From Allopontixanthobacter confluentis (lineage in GTDB: Bacteria > Pseudomonadota > Alphaproteobacteria > Sphingomonadales > Sphingomonadaceae), in assembly GCF_009827615.1 (NCBI RefSeq), contig NZ_WTYU01000002.1, forward strand, positions 124,001-188,000: DNA of 64,000 nucleotides, in the 5' to 3' direction. This document shows positions 1-7,637 of this stretch, in pieces. Every line of letters starts with the position of its first letter. Within the stretch, counting starts at the first letter, position 1. The position numbers and the translations under genes were made by a program. Under the pieces are notes generated by a model. That model was given only the letters and a program-made list of their open reading frames with translations, was not told the origin of the DNA and did not search any database.

Positions 1-1
1 G

Positions 2-1063
2 GGTGCCGGAACGGTCGAATTCATTGCCGATGCTAGTGAGGGCCTCCATGCCGACCGCATCTGGTTCATGGAAATGAACACCCGCCTTCAGGTTGAACAT
101 CCGGTGACAGAGGAAATCACCGGTGTCGATCTGGTGGAATGGCAATTGCGGGTCGCCAGCGGGGAGGCAATCCCCCTGCAGCAGGACGAAATCGTGATTG
201 ACGGCCATGCCATTGAAGCACGGCTTTATGCAGAGGATCCGACACGGGGTTTCCTGCCCAGCACCGGCACGCTGGACCATCTCGACCTTGGCGATGATGG
301 CCGGATTGAAACCGGCGTGGAAGAAGGCGATGCCATATCGCCATTCTATGATCCGATGGTGGCCAAGCTGGTGGCATGGGGTGAAGACCGGGACGATGCG
401 ATAGAACGTCTGACGCAAATGGCTGAAGATGCCGAAGTCTGGCCCGTGCGCACCAATGCCGCCTTCATCGCCAATGCCCTGGCGGATGATGATTTCATTG
501 CCGGCAGGCTGGATACGTCATTTATCGAAGCCAAGGGCGATGCGCTGATACCGCCTGCCGAGCCTGATGCAGCCGTATTGCGCGGCGCGGCGCAGATCGC
601 GCTGGCCGCCAATGAAGACCATCCTGCGGAACTCGCCGGTTTCCGCCTCAATGCCGCGCCGCGCCTCGGCGTGGCACTGGGGCAGGCAGGCAACTTCACC
701 AATGTCGCCCTGACCGAGACGCAATTGGAACCCACCATGACCGGCTTTGCCGACGGTCCGCAGATTGTCGTGTTCGACAAGGGACAGGCGCATGGGTTCA
801 CAATGGATGCGCGCGGTTCTGGTGCCGGTGCTGTGTCCGACGGAGCGATCATCGCCCCGATGCCGGGCAAGGTCATTGCGGTGGATGTGGCCGAAGGCGA
901 TCACGTTACTGCAGGCCAGCGGCTGATGGTGCTCGAAGCGATGAAGATGGAACACGCCCTGACCGCTCCGTTCAATGGCGTGGTGGCCGACATGACCGCC
1001 AGCCAAGGCGCGCAAGTGCAAGTCGAGGCGGTGCTGGCGCGGATTGAAAAGGCCGAAGAATGA
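2..1063 (+). CDS. Acyl-CoA carboxylase alpha subunit (biotin carboxylase + biotin carrier), 5' truncated
   Basis: The gene is cut by the window edge; the reading frame is open from base 2 and gives 353 residues. It starts inside the biotin carboxylase ATP-grasp core, where the family motif MNTRLQVEHPVTE is intact. It ends in a biotin carrier domain with EAMKMEH, whose biotinyl lysine is encoded at 944-946. The protein carboxylates its own biotin using ATP and bicarbonate and passes the carboxyl group to the beta subunit. The stop overlaps the next start by four bases (ATGA, 1060-1063), so the two subunits are almost certainly co-translated. Single-chain fusion of carboxylase and carrier fits propionyl-, methylcrotonyl- or geranyl-type acyl-CoA carboxylases rather than the AccB/AccC system. 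The acyl-CoA substrate cannot be read from the sequence. Confidence 0.93.
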   Translation, partial: GAGTVEFIADASEGLHADRIWFMEMNTRLQVEHPVTEEITGVDLVEWQLRVASGEAIPLQQDEIVIDGHAIEARLYAEDPTRGFLPSTGTLDHLDLGDDGRIETGVEEGDAISPFYDPMVAKLVAWGEDRDDAIERLTQMAEDAEVWPVRTNAAFIANALADDDFIAGRLDTSFIEAKGDALIPPAEPDAAVLRGAAQIALAANEDHPAELAGFRLNAAPRLGVALGQAGNFTNVALTETQLEPTMTGFADGPQIVVFDKGQAHGFTMDARGSGAGAVSDGAIIAPMPGKVIAVDVAEGDHVTAGQRLMVLEAMKMEHALTAPFNGVVADMTASQGAQVQVEAVLARIEKAEE

Positions 1064-2586
1064 GCTGGAAGCCCGAACTGGACGAGCTGGCACATCGCCG
1101 CGCCCTTGCCGAGCAAATGGGCGGCGCTGACAAGGTCGAACGCCAGCACGCCCGGGGCAAACTGGATGCGCGCGCACGGCTGGCAGGGCTGGTTGATGCA
1201 GGCTCCTTCCGCGAAATTGGCAAGATTGCCGGCAAAGGCACCTATTCGCCAGAGGGCCAACTGGAAGCGGTCATGCCGGCCCCGTTCCTGTTTGGCCGCG
1301 CCAATATTGAAGGGCGGCCGGTGGTTGCCAGTGCGGATGATTTCACCGTGCGCGGCGGCGCGGGCGATGCCGCCATTTACCGCAAGATGACCCAGTGCGA
1401 GGCCATGGCCAACCAGATGCGTCTGCCGCTTATCCGCATGATTGACGGAACGGGCGGGGGCGGCTCGGTGAAAACGCTGGAAACCATCGGCGCGACCTAT
1501 GTGCCCGCCGTGCCGGGGTGGAGCGATGTCGTCACCAATCTCGATACCGTGCCGGTGGTGGCATTGGCGCTTGGCCCCACGGCAGGCCTTGGCGCGGCGC
1601 GGGTGGTGGCCAGCCATTATTCGGTCATGGTCAAGGGGCTGAGCCAATTGTTCGCCGCTGGTCCCGCCGTGGTCGAAGCGCTGGGCGAAGCATCCGACAA
1701 GGAAAGCCTGGGCGGCAGCGAGATACACACGCGTAACGGCGTGGTGGATGATGAAGTGGCGAGCGAGGCGGAAGCCTTTGCCGCAGCCCGGCGTTTCCTG
1801 TCCTATCTGCCCGGCCACGTCGGCGCGCTGGCGGCCCGCACGCCGCCGCACGATCCGGTCGATCGGCGCGAAGAAGCCTTGCTGGAACTGGTCCCGCGAG
1901 AAGCAAAGCAGGTCTATTCCATGCGCCGCGCGCTGGAGATGATTTTTGACCGTGGCAGCACGTTTGAAATGGGCCGCCTGTGGGGCCGCGCGGCCATCAC
2001 TGCCTTTGCGCGGCTGGATGGCTATCCGGTGGCAGTGCTGGCCAGCAACCCCAGTTTTCTGGGCGGTTCGTGGGAAGCGAAGACGTCGGAAAAAGTCACG
2101 CGTTTCGTAAGGCTGGCTGACAAATTCCGCCTGCCAATCGTGCATCTGGTGGACAATCCCGGCTTCATGATCGGCAAGCTGGCAGAAGAAACCGCCACCA
2201 TCCGTTACGGGGTGGAAACGATGAATGCGATCTATCAGGCGAACGTGCCGCTGGCATCGGTCATCATCCGCCGCGCCTATGGCATTGCCGGCAGCGCGAT
2301 GAGCAATGCCGACCAGTTCCAGTACCGGTTTGCCTGGCCATCGGGCGATTGGGGCAGCCTGCCGATCGAAGGCGGCATCGAAGTGGCCTATAAGTCAGAG
2401 ATTGAAGCCGCCGACGACCCTGCCGCGCATCTGGCCGCCATTCGTGACCGTCTCAACAAGGTCCGCAGCCCGTTCCGCAGCGCAGAACGCTTCAGCGTGG
2501 AAGACATCATCGACCCGCGCGACACGCGGCCCTTGCTGTGCGAATTTGCCGACCTGGCCTGGCGCAAGCTGGAACAGCGCGGCTAG
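1060..2586 (+). CDS. Acyl-CoA carboxylase beta subunit (carboxyltransferase)
   Basis: This 508-residue protein has the two crotonase-like halves of the carboxyltransferase family. The N-terminal half contains the ARGKL motif and a GTGGGG oxyanion-type loop. The C-terminal half contains GIAGSAM and the LVDNPGFMIG stretch typical of acyl-CoA-binding carboxyltransferases. It transfers the carboxyl group from biotin on the alpha subunit to an acyl-CoA in the cytoplasm. Its start overlaps the alpha-subunit stop. The alpha-then-beta order, without a flanking isovaleryl-CoA dehydrogenase on this side, gives no support for a methylcrotonyl-CoA role, so the substrate is left open. Genes upstream of the window could settle it. 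Confidence 0.9.
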   Translation: MSWKPELDELAHRRALAEQMGGADKVERQHARGKLDARARLAGLVDAGSFREIGKIAGKGTYSPEGQLEAVMPAPFLFGRANIEGRPVVASADDFTVRGGAGDAAIYRKMTQCEAMANQMRLPLIRMIDGTGGGGSVKTLETIGATYVPAVPGWSDVVTNLDTVPVVALALGPTAGLGAARVVASHYSVMVKGLSQLFAAGPAVVEALGEASDKESLGGSEIHTRNGVVDDEVASEAEAFAAARRFLSYLPGHVGALAARTPPHDPVDRREEALLELVPREAKQVYSMRRALEMIFDRGSTFEMGRLWGRAAITAFARLDGYPVAVLASNPSFLGGSWEAKTSEKVTRFVRLADKFRLPIVHLVDNPGFMIGKLAEETATIRYGVETMNAIYQANVPLASVIIRRAYGIAGSAMSNADQFQYRFAWPSGDWGSLPIEGGIEVAYKSEIEAADDPAAHLAAIRDRLNKVRSPFRSAERFSVEDIIDPRDTRPLLCEFADLAWRKLEQRG

Positions 2587-2600
2587 GCCGCAGCAGGCCC

Positions 2601-2616
2601 AGCCCGCCTTCGGGCT
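2601..2616. terminator. Short hairpin between convergent genes
   Basis: A perfect AGCCCG-CCTT-CGGGCT stem-loop lies in the 28-base space between the carboxyltransferase stop and the convergent transporter stop, running into the transporter stop codon. There is no T-tract on either strand, so a terminator role is only possible. Confidence 0.3.
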
Positions 2617-3883
2617 AGATCACATCATGCATGGCGAGATATTTGCGCGCCTGCCGCGGGCGGCGGAACAAGGTGCCCCGTTCGCTGAACAGCACCAGTA
2701 GCAGGGCTGCAAAGCTGGATAGAAGCAGCGCCAGTGCCAGCGGCAACGCGCTGTCATTATACGCCTGCCCGATCAACATTCCGATACCGGCACCCATAAC
2801 CATCCGAATGAAGGACTGCGCTGACGAAGCAGAGCCAGCGGTCGTTTCAAACGGCTGCATCGCGATGGAGCCGAAATTGGCCCCCATGAAGCCCAGCAGA
2901 CACAGGTTTGCCGACATCAGCGGCACAAACCAGTAAAGCGAGCCCCCGTGGAACAGTGCCGCATAGACCTGCAACGCCGACACCACCAGAAAGACACAAA
3001 GTGCCGCATGCGACACCCGCCGGGCGCCAAACCGTTCCACGATGCGGCTGTTGGCAAAACTGCTGACCGCCAGCGTGGAAGCGGTGGCACCGAAGATAAG
3101 TGGGAAATTCTCGTCCTGACCGAAATGTTCGCCAATCAATTGCTGCGCGCTGTTGATATAGCCGAACATGGCCCCGAAAGTGAGGCCGCTGCCCAGCACA
3201 TAGCCAATGGCTTCGCGGGTCCGGAATGTCAGCGGTAGATTGTGCAGGATGGTCCTGATGTCGATTTTCTGCCGGTCCTTGTCAGCCAGCGTTTCGGGCA
3301 GACGCACCCAGGCCCAGGCCCATACCGCCCCTGCCAGCACCGCCATGGCCACGAACACCCACCGCCAGTCCGCCACCAGCAACACTGCCTGCCCCAGGCT
3401 GGGCGCCAGCACCGGCACCACCATGAACACGATGAAGATGAGCGACATCAGCTTCGCCATCTGGTCGCCTTCGAACCGGTCACGAATGATGGCAGCGGGC
3501 AGGACCGACAGGCCCGCTGTGCCAAAACCCTGCACCACGCGCAGCGCCAGCAAACTGTCGAAACTGGGCGCAAGCGCGCATAATAGCGATGTAACGACGT
3601 AAAATCCCAAGGCGACAAACAGCACCCTGCGGCGCCCGAACCGGTCCGCGAAGGAGCCGGGCACCAGGCAGCCGACGCCGCTGGCGAGCAGATAAAGCCC
3701 GACGACAAGCTGCCGCTGATTAGGGTCTGCCACGCCAAGATCTGCGGCGATTTCATCCAGCGCGGGCAACATTCCGTCAATCGCCAGCGCGCCCAATGAC
3801 ATCAGGGCGGCCATCAGAACGACAAATTCGCGCCGCCCGACGGCGCGCGCGGTGCCATCTGCTGAAGATATCGATAAATCCAT
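2615..3883 (-). CDS. MFS drug efflux transporter, Bcr/CflA type
   Basis: A 422-residue integral membrane protein with about twelve hydrophobic segments. It carries the major-facilitator motif A (GSFADRFGRRRV) after the second helix and a LPAL-containing first helix region, the pattern of the Bcr/CflA drug:proton antiporters. The ATG at 3883 gives the short cytoplasmic N-terminus normal for the family; the frame stays open 27 codons further upstream, but that extension is hydrophilic and unlike the family. It is divergent from dinB, with 119 bases between. Substrates cannot be predicted. Confidence 0.82.
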   Translation of the reverse strand: MDLSISSADGTARAVGRREFVVLMAALMSLGALAIDGMLPALDEIAADLGVADPNQRQLVVGLYLLASGVGCLVPGSFADRFGRRRVLFVALGFYVVTSLLCALAPSFDSLLALRVVQGFGTAGLSVLPAAIIRDRFEGDQMAKLMSLIFIVFMVVPVLAPSLGQAVLLVADWRWVFVAMAVLAGAVWAWAWVRLPETLADKDRQKIDIRTILHNLPLTFRTREAIGYVLGSGLTFGAMFGYINSAQQLIGEHFGQDENFPLIFGATASTLAVSSFANSRIVERFGARRVSHAALCVFLVVSALQVYAALFHGGSLYWFVPLMSANLCLLGFMGANFGSIAMQPFETTAGSASSAQSFIRMVMGAGIGMLIGQAYNDSALPLALALLLSSFAALLLVLFSERGTLFRRPRQARKYLAMHDVI

Positions 3884-4002
3884 CGCGCGGCCATGCCCGC
3901 TGCGGCGCAGCATGAAAAGCGATTTGTCAGCAGCTACGGGCATAAGCATGGCCCAGGGCCACAAGCGTGCTTCACCCGCGCGGATGATGGGCGTAACATG
4001 GC

Positions 4003-5238
4003 ATGATGGAAGACGCAGACCAGGGCGATAATGATGATCTGGCCCATGAGGAGGGCCATGAGGAGGGCCATGAGGAGGGCCACGAGGAAGCCCATCAAGC
4101 AGGCATCGATCCGGACCGGGTTCAGGACGAGGATGGCGAAGCGCCGGGCCTGCGAAAAATCATCCACGTCGATATGGATGCATTTTTTGCCAGTGTGGAA
4201 CAGCGTGACAACCCGGAATTGCGCGGCAAACCGGTGGCAGTTGGCGGTGCCGGCGGGCGCGGTGTGGTGGCGGCGGCCAGTTATGAAGCGCGTAAATTCG
4301 GCGTGCGGTCAGCCATGCCCTCTGTCACCGCCAAACGCCTGTGTCCCGATCTCGTCTTCTGCAAATCCAATTTTGACACATATCGCGAGGTGTCGGGGCA
4401 AATCCGCGAAATTTTCCGCGAATTTACGCCTCATGTCGAACCATTGAGCCTCGATGAAGCCTATCTCGACGTGTCGGACGACATTCTCGGCATCGGGTCA
4501 GCCACGCGCATTGCCGAATTGATCCGGAAAAAAATAGCCGCTAGAACAGGGCTGACCGCCAGTGCCGGCGTCAGTTACAATAAATTCCTGGCAAAGCTGG
4601 CCAGCGACCAGAACAAGCCCGATGGCATTTGCGTCATTCGTCCGGGCGAAGGCGCCGCCTTTGTCCAGTCCCTGCCGGTTCGGCGGTTTCACGGCATTGG
4701 GCCGAAAGGCGCTGAAAAGATGGCCCGGCTGGGCATCGAGACAGGTGCTGATCTGGCGGCGCGGGACATTGCATTCCTGCGGGCCAATTTCGGAAGTTTT
4801 GCAGATTATCTGTTCCGCGCCGCCCGCGGGATTGACCTGCGCCCGGTGCGGGCCAATCGGATCCGCAAATCTGTCGGCGGTGAACGCACATTCAGCGAGG
4901 ATATTTCATCAGGCGCGGCGCTGCGTGATACGCTGGACCGCATTGTCGATATCGTATGGGAACGCATTGAAAGGTCGAAGTCGCAGGGGCGCACGGTGAC
5001 CCTGAAACTCAAATATACCGACTTCACCCTGGTCAGCCGCGCAAAATCGCTGCCTCGCAATGTGGCAGGGAAGGCGGAATTTGCCGCATTGGGCAGTATG
5101 CTGCTGGAAGAATTGCTGCCCCTGCCCCTGCCCATCCGCCTGATGGGTCTGACCCTGTCCAATCTGGAAAGGCCCGGCTTGCCATCAGGGCCAACGCCGG
5201 AGAAAAAACGGGATACAGCGCAATTATCGCTTCTTTGA
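4003..5238 (+). CDS. dinB: DNA polymerase IV (Y-family) with a His/Glu-rich N-terminal extension
   Basis: The 411-residue protein contains the Y-family core. HVDMDAFFASVEQ supplies the first catalytic Asp and the steric gate region. SLDEAYLDV supplies the Asp-Glu pair of the palm, and a helix-hairpin-helix region (FHGIGPKGAEKMARLGI) precedes the little-finger domain. It performs error-prone translesion synthesis. About 50 residues precede the core, including four EEGH-type units encoded at 4048-4095, whereas most DinB proteins begin within a few residues of the first catalytic motif. No in-frame ATG or GTG lies between 4006 and the core, which supports the 4003/4006 start. No beta-clamp motif is obvious beyond the C-terminal AQLSLL, which is itself a plausible clamp-binding peptide. 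The 3' end overlaps the convergent Nudix gene by 15 bases. No SOS box was recognised upstream. Confidence 0.92.
   Translation: MMEDADQGDNDDLAHEEGHEEGHEEGHEEAHQAGIDPDRVQDEDGEAPGLRKIIHVDMDAFFASVEQRDNPELRGKPVAVGGAGGRGVVAAASYEARKFGVRSAMPSVTAKRLCPDLVFCKSNFDTYREVSGQIREIFREFTPHVEPLSLDEAYLDVSDDILGIGSATRIAELIRKKIAARTGLTASAGVSYNKFLAKLASDQNKPDGICVIRPGEGAAFVQSLPVRRFHGIGPKGAEKMARLGIETGADLAARDIAFLRANFGSFADYLFRAARGIDLRPVRANRIRKSVGGERTFSEDISSGAALRDTLDRIVDIVWERIERSKSQGRTVTLKLKYTDFTLVSRAKSLPRNVAGKAEFAALGSMLLEELLPLPLPIRLMGLTLSNLERPGLPSGPTPEKKRDTAQLSLL
4048..4095 (+). repeat. Four 12-base tandem repeats in the 5' end of dinB
   Basis: Four units of the pattern GAG-GAG-GGC-CAT, with the last diverged, encode Glu-Glu-Gly-His repeats. 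The unit is a multiple of three, so copy-number slippage would change the tail length without breaking the frame. Confidence 0.9.
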
Positions 5239-5700
5239 CTGGTCCCGCCACATCGCCAGCCGGCGGCGGGTTTTTTCGGTAATCGGTTCTGGCAGGGAAT
5301 GAAGCGGGAAAAACCGCGCTTCCATCACTTCGCGCCGGTCCGCTGTGGGCTGGGCCGAGATTCTGGTGGCAAAAACATGCACCGTGTTCCGGGCCCCGTA
5401 AAGCTGTTCATCTTCAACCCCCAGCAGGATCATGGCGTTGGCATCGCAGCCCGTTTCTTCCCGAAATTCGCGCCGCGCTGCTGCCTCTGGCGTTTCGTTG
5501 CGGTGGATGCCGCCAGAAGGCAGGCTCCATGCCTGCGAGCCATAACTCAACCGGACCAGCAGCAGTCGGTCCTGCAGATCAATCGCAACGACCGAACAGC
5601 CGACCAGATGGGGCTTGACCAGTTTCCACCATCTTTTCCTGATGCCATGCGCGGCGCGGTAGGCCGCCCGGTGCAAGGGCGCAGGGATCAGACGAAGCAT
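5224..5700 (-). CDS. Nudix hydrolase
   Basis: A 158-residue protein carrying a complete Nudix box (GGIHRNETPEAAARREFREE followed by TGC), which supplies the metal-binding glutamates for cleaving nucleoside-diphosphate-linked substrates. The N-terminal 30 residues are basic and aromatic (RKRWWKLVKP), a segment seen in Nudix proteins of this group. It starts inside the end of the 6-phosphogluconolactonase gene (13-base overlap) and so is probably translated from the same message. Its own stop overlaps dinB on the other strand. The substrate cannot be predicted; a housekeeping role next to a sugar-phosphate enzyme is possible but unproven. Confidence 0.85.
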   Translation of the reverse strand: MLRLIPAPLHRAAYRAAHGIRKRWWKLVKPHLVGCSVVAIDLQDRLLLVRLSYGSQAWSLPSGGIHRNETPEAAARREFREETGCDANAMILLGVEDEQLYGARNTVHVFATRISAQPTADRREVMEARFFPLHSLPEPITEKTRRRLAMWRDQSKKR

Positions 5701-6320
5701 GTTACGCTTTGTTCAGCAGCGCCCAGCAGACGGGCCACGGGCAAGGTGTTCTGACCCGCGGCGGCGGCGTCAAACACAGCGCGCTTGTCATCGCCGCGGA
5801 TGACAAACATCAGCGCGTCGCTGTCGAGCAAGGCAGGGATGGTCAGCGTAATCCGGTCAAATGGCGCTTCTGGCGGCAGCGGATCGGGCGTGAGGCTGCG
5901 GATTTTCTGCGTATCATCCACTTGCGGGTCGGTATTGGGAAATAGCGAGGCGATGTGTCCGTCTGCGCCCATGCCAAGCCATGCCAGCGCAAAATGCGGC
6001 ACCTGTTCCATCGTGCCGAGAGCGACCACCTTGGCGCCAACAGGTTCAAGAGCCGCGCGGATGCGGCCGGTGTTGCTGGCCGCATGGTCTTCCGGCACAA
6101 CCCGGTCATCACCGGGCCACACGATGATCCGCTGCCAATCAAGATCTGACCGAGCAAGTTCTTCCAAGATCGGGAAAGGCGTGGAGCCGCCAGGAATGGT
6201 GATGGAAATCGGCCCGTCCCCCGCGCCAAGCGCTGCAACGAGGCGCGCCTTGATCCAGTTGGCAATGGCGCTGGTGTCAGCGTTTTCGATGATGGTTGGC
6301 TGCTGCATATCATACCACAT
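5688..6320 (-). CDS. pgl: 6-phosphogluconolactonase
   Basis: The 210-residue protein has the family signatures IPGGSTPFPILEEL near residue 45 and GMGADGHIASLFPNT in the middle, which bind the phosphosugar and place the catalytic His. It hydrolyses 6-phosphogluconolactone to 6-phosphogluconate in the oxidative pentose-phosphate and Entner-Doudoroff routes. It is slightly shorter than the usual 230 or so residues but complete at both ends. Two starts are possible, four codons apart; the upstream one is listed. Usual partners such as zwf are not in the window; the only downstream neighbour is the overlapping Nudix gene. Confidence 0.9.
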   Translation of the reverse strand: MWYDMQQPTIIENADTSAIANWIKARLVAALGAGDGPISITIPGGSTPFPILEELARSDLDWQRIIVWPGDDRVVPEDHAASNTGRIRAALEPVGAKVVALGTMEQVPHFALAWLGMGADGHIASLFPNTDPQVDDTQKIRSLTPDPLPPEAPFDRITLTIPALLDSDALMFVIRGDDKRAVFDAAAAGQNTLPVARLLGAAEQSVTCFV

Positions 6321-6321
6321 A

Positions 6322-6373
6322 GCAAAAAGGCCGCCCGCGCATAGACAAGTCCATGCGGCAAAGCGGCCTTTCC
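6322..6373 (-). terminator. Rho-independent terminator of dps
   Basis: Read on the minus strand, AAAGGCCGC pairs with GCGGCC-TTT around a roughly 29-base apical region and is followed by a T-rich run. It sits about 45 bases after the dps stop and just before the pgl start. Confidence 0.7.
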
Positions 6374-6418
6374 GGGGGAAATCCTGTCGCGCTGGGGCTG
6401 CGGATTACCTTGTGAGCA

Positions 6419-6892
6419 TTATTTGCTGGTCTGGTTGAGGAACCACACGCGTTCTTCGGCAAAGTCGATCCATTCATCCACAATGCCATTGGTGGCGTTG
6501 TCGCCCGCCGCTTCTGACGCGCTTTTGACGTCTTCTAGGCGTTCCAGCAGCTTTTTATTATCATCGCGCAGTTCAGCCACCATCGCATCCGGGCTGATGG
6601 TTACATCATCCTGGTCCTTGATATTGGTTACGGCGCCGATATTGGCGATGGAGGTGACGGTATATTCGTCATTCTTGCGAACCCGTTCGCCAATCGCGTC
6701 GGTCACGCCGATAATTTGCGCTGCCTGTTCGTCAAACATCAGATGCAGATCGCGGAAGCGCGGGCCAGCCACGTGCCAGTGGAAATTCTTGGTCTTGATA
6801 TACAGCGCCAGATGGTCTGCCAGTGCGCCGTTCAAAGCCTCGACAAGTGCCTTTTTCGAATTGCTGCCCGATTTCGATTTGGTGTCAGCCAT
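6419..6892 (-). CDS. dps: Dps family DNA-binding/ferritin-like stress protein
   Basis: A 157-residue four-helix ferritin-like protein. NFHWHVAG and the HLMFDEQA stretch supply the His, Asp and Glu ligands of the inter-subunit ferroxidase site. The first 15 residues (DTKSKSGSNSKK) form a Lys/Ser-rich mobile tail of the kind that binds DNA in Dps. The dodecamer oxidises and stores iron with hydrogen peroxide and protects the chromosome in stress. It is monocistronic, with a clear terminator downstream and an EcfG-like promoter upstream (6930-6955), consistent with general-stress control. Confidence 0.93.
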   Translation of the reverse strand: MADTKSKSGSNSKKALVEALNGALADHLALYIKTKNFHWHVAGPRFRDLHLMFDEQAAQIIGVTDAIGERVRKNDEYTVTSIANIGAVTNIKDQDDVTISPDAMVAELRDDNKKLLERLEDVKSASEAAGDNATNGIVDEWIDFAEERVWFLNQTSK

Positions 6893-6929
6893 GATGTTTT
6901 CCCGTTTGAATGATCAGTTTCATGCCACC

Positions 6930-6955
6930 AACGGGCCAAAGGGGGGCCGGTTTCC
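6930..6955 (-). promoter_or_regulatory. EcfG-like general stress promoter of dps
   Basis: On the minus strand the sequence reads GGAAA, 17 bases, then CGTT, close to the alphaproteobacterial EcfG consensus GGAAC-N16/17-CGTT (one mismatch in the -35). The -10 element lies about 38 bases upstream of the dps ATG. dps is a classical EcfG target in this class, so position and context agree. Confidence 0.45.
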
Positions 6956-6990
6956 GCGAAACTGGCCATGATACAAATCGGAAAAATCGA

Positions 6991-7566
6991 TCAGCCGAGC
7001 AAGCCTCTGATAGATAGAGCGATTAGCGCGGCGGCCAGCAACAAGGCGAACGCGAGTATTTTTCTGGCCCAGCCAAGCGGCGCGGCGGCAAGGCGCTGGT
7101 CCCCGGCAATCCAGCCCAAAGTCAGCGCAGCGCCGCCCCCGATTGCGCCGCCCATGGCAACCAGCGCTGCTGCAAGTGGTGTTGCAGGCGCAGCGGCAGC
7201 AATGGCAAACACCAGAAAGCGCCCCGCATCACTCATCTGGCGCGCCAGCAGCACCGCGCTGATTGCGAACAGGGAGCGGGTGGGTTCCCGGGCTGTAAAC
7301 GGGCGAATTTTCCAGCCCAGCTCCGCTGCAGCCAGCAGCAGCGCCATGGCCACCAGCATCGATTTGGCCGACGGTGCCAGCATTACGCCGATAGTATGGC
7401 CCGCCCACGCCATCACGCCTGCCGACACGGTGGAAACGGCCCAGCCAGTGACCAGCAAGCCAGTGCTGCGCCCCAGCCTGCCTGCCAGAGACGCCACCAG
7501 CAACTGGTCACGGCTGCCCAGCGATGTGGCCAGAACAGCCAGAAAGGCGAGAAAGAAGGATGGCAT
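6991..7566 (-). CDS. GDT1/TMEM165 (UPF0016)-like membrane protein with degenerate motifs
   Basis: A 191-residue protein with about six hydrophobic helices arranged as two similar halves, the layout of the GDT1/TMEM165 cation transporters. Those carry an acidic E-x-G-D-K/R-S/T motif in each half. Here the matching places read SLGSRDQLL (residues 15-23) and RQMSDAGRF (109-117). Most acidic residues are lost: E becomes S and D becomes S in the first half, E becomes Q in the second. Fold membership is therefore an inference from spacing and flanking hydrophobicity. If right, the protein is unlikely to transport Mn or Ca as the canonical family does. It stands alone between dps and a convergently oriented repeat. 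Confidence 0.5.
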   Translation of the reverse strand: MPSFFLAFLAVLATSLGSRDQLLVASLAGRLGRSTGLLVTGWAVSTVSAGVMAWAGHTIGVMLAPSAKSMLVAMALLLAAAELGWKIRPFTAREPTRSLFAISAVLLARQMSDAGRFLVFAIAAAAPATPLAAALVAMGGAIGGGAALTLGWIAGDQRLAAAPLGWARKILAFALLLAAALIALSIRGLLG

Positions 7567-7604
7567 TGCCGGATTGCAGCCCTAGTTTTGGGGCCAAGGT
7601 TTCA

Positions 7605-7637
7605 AGCCCCGTTCAGGCCAGCCCCGTTTAGGCCAGC
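7605..7637. repeat. 15-base direct repeat spanning a stop codon
   Basis: AGCCCCGTTCAGGCC is followed directly by AGCCCCGTTTAGGCC and then AGCC. The repeat lies between two same-strand genes, and the second unit contains the stop codon of the downstream-listed PhoX-family gene (7628-7630). Confidence 0.75.

Noticed and set aside
901-2145. 414-residue open frame antisense to the carboxyltransferase gene
   Set aside because: No start context or motif; opposite a clear carboxyltransferase.
3884-4002. SOS box for dinB
   Set aside because: No GTTC-N7-GTTC or other LexA-like dyad was found in the divergent region.
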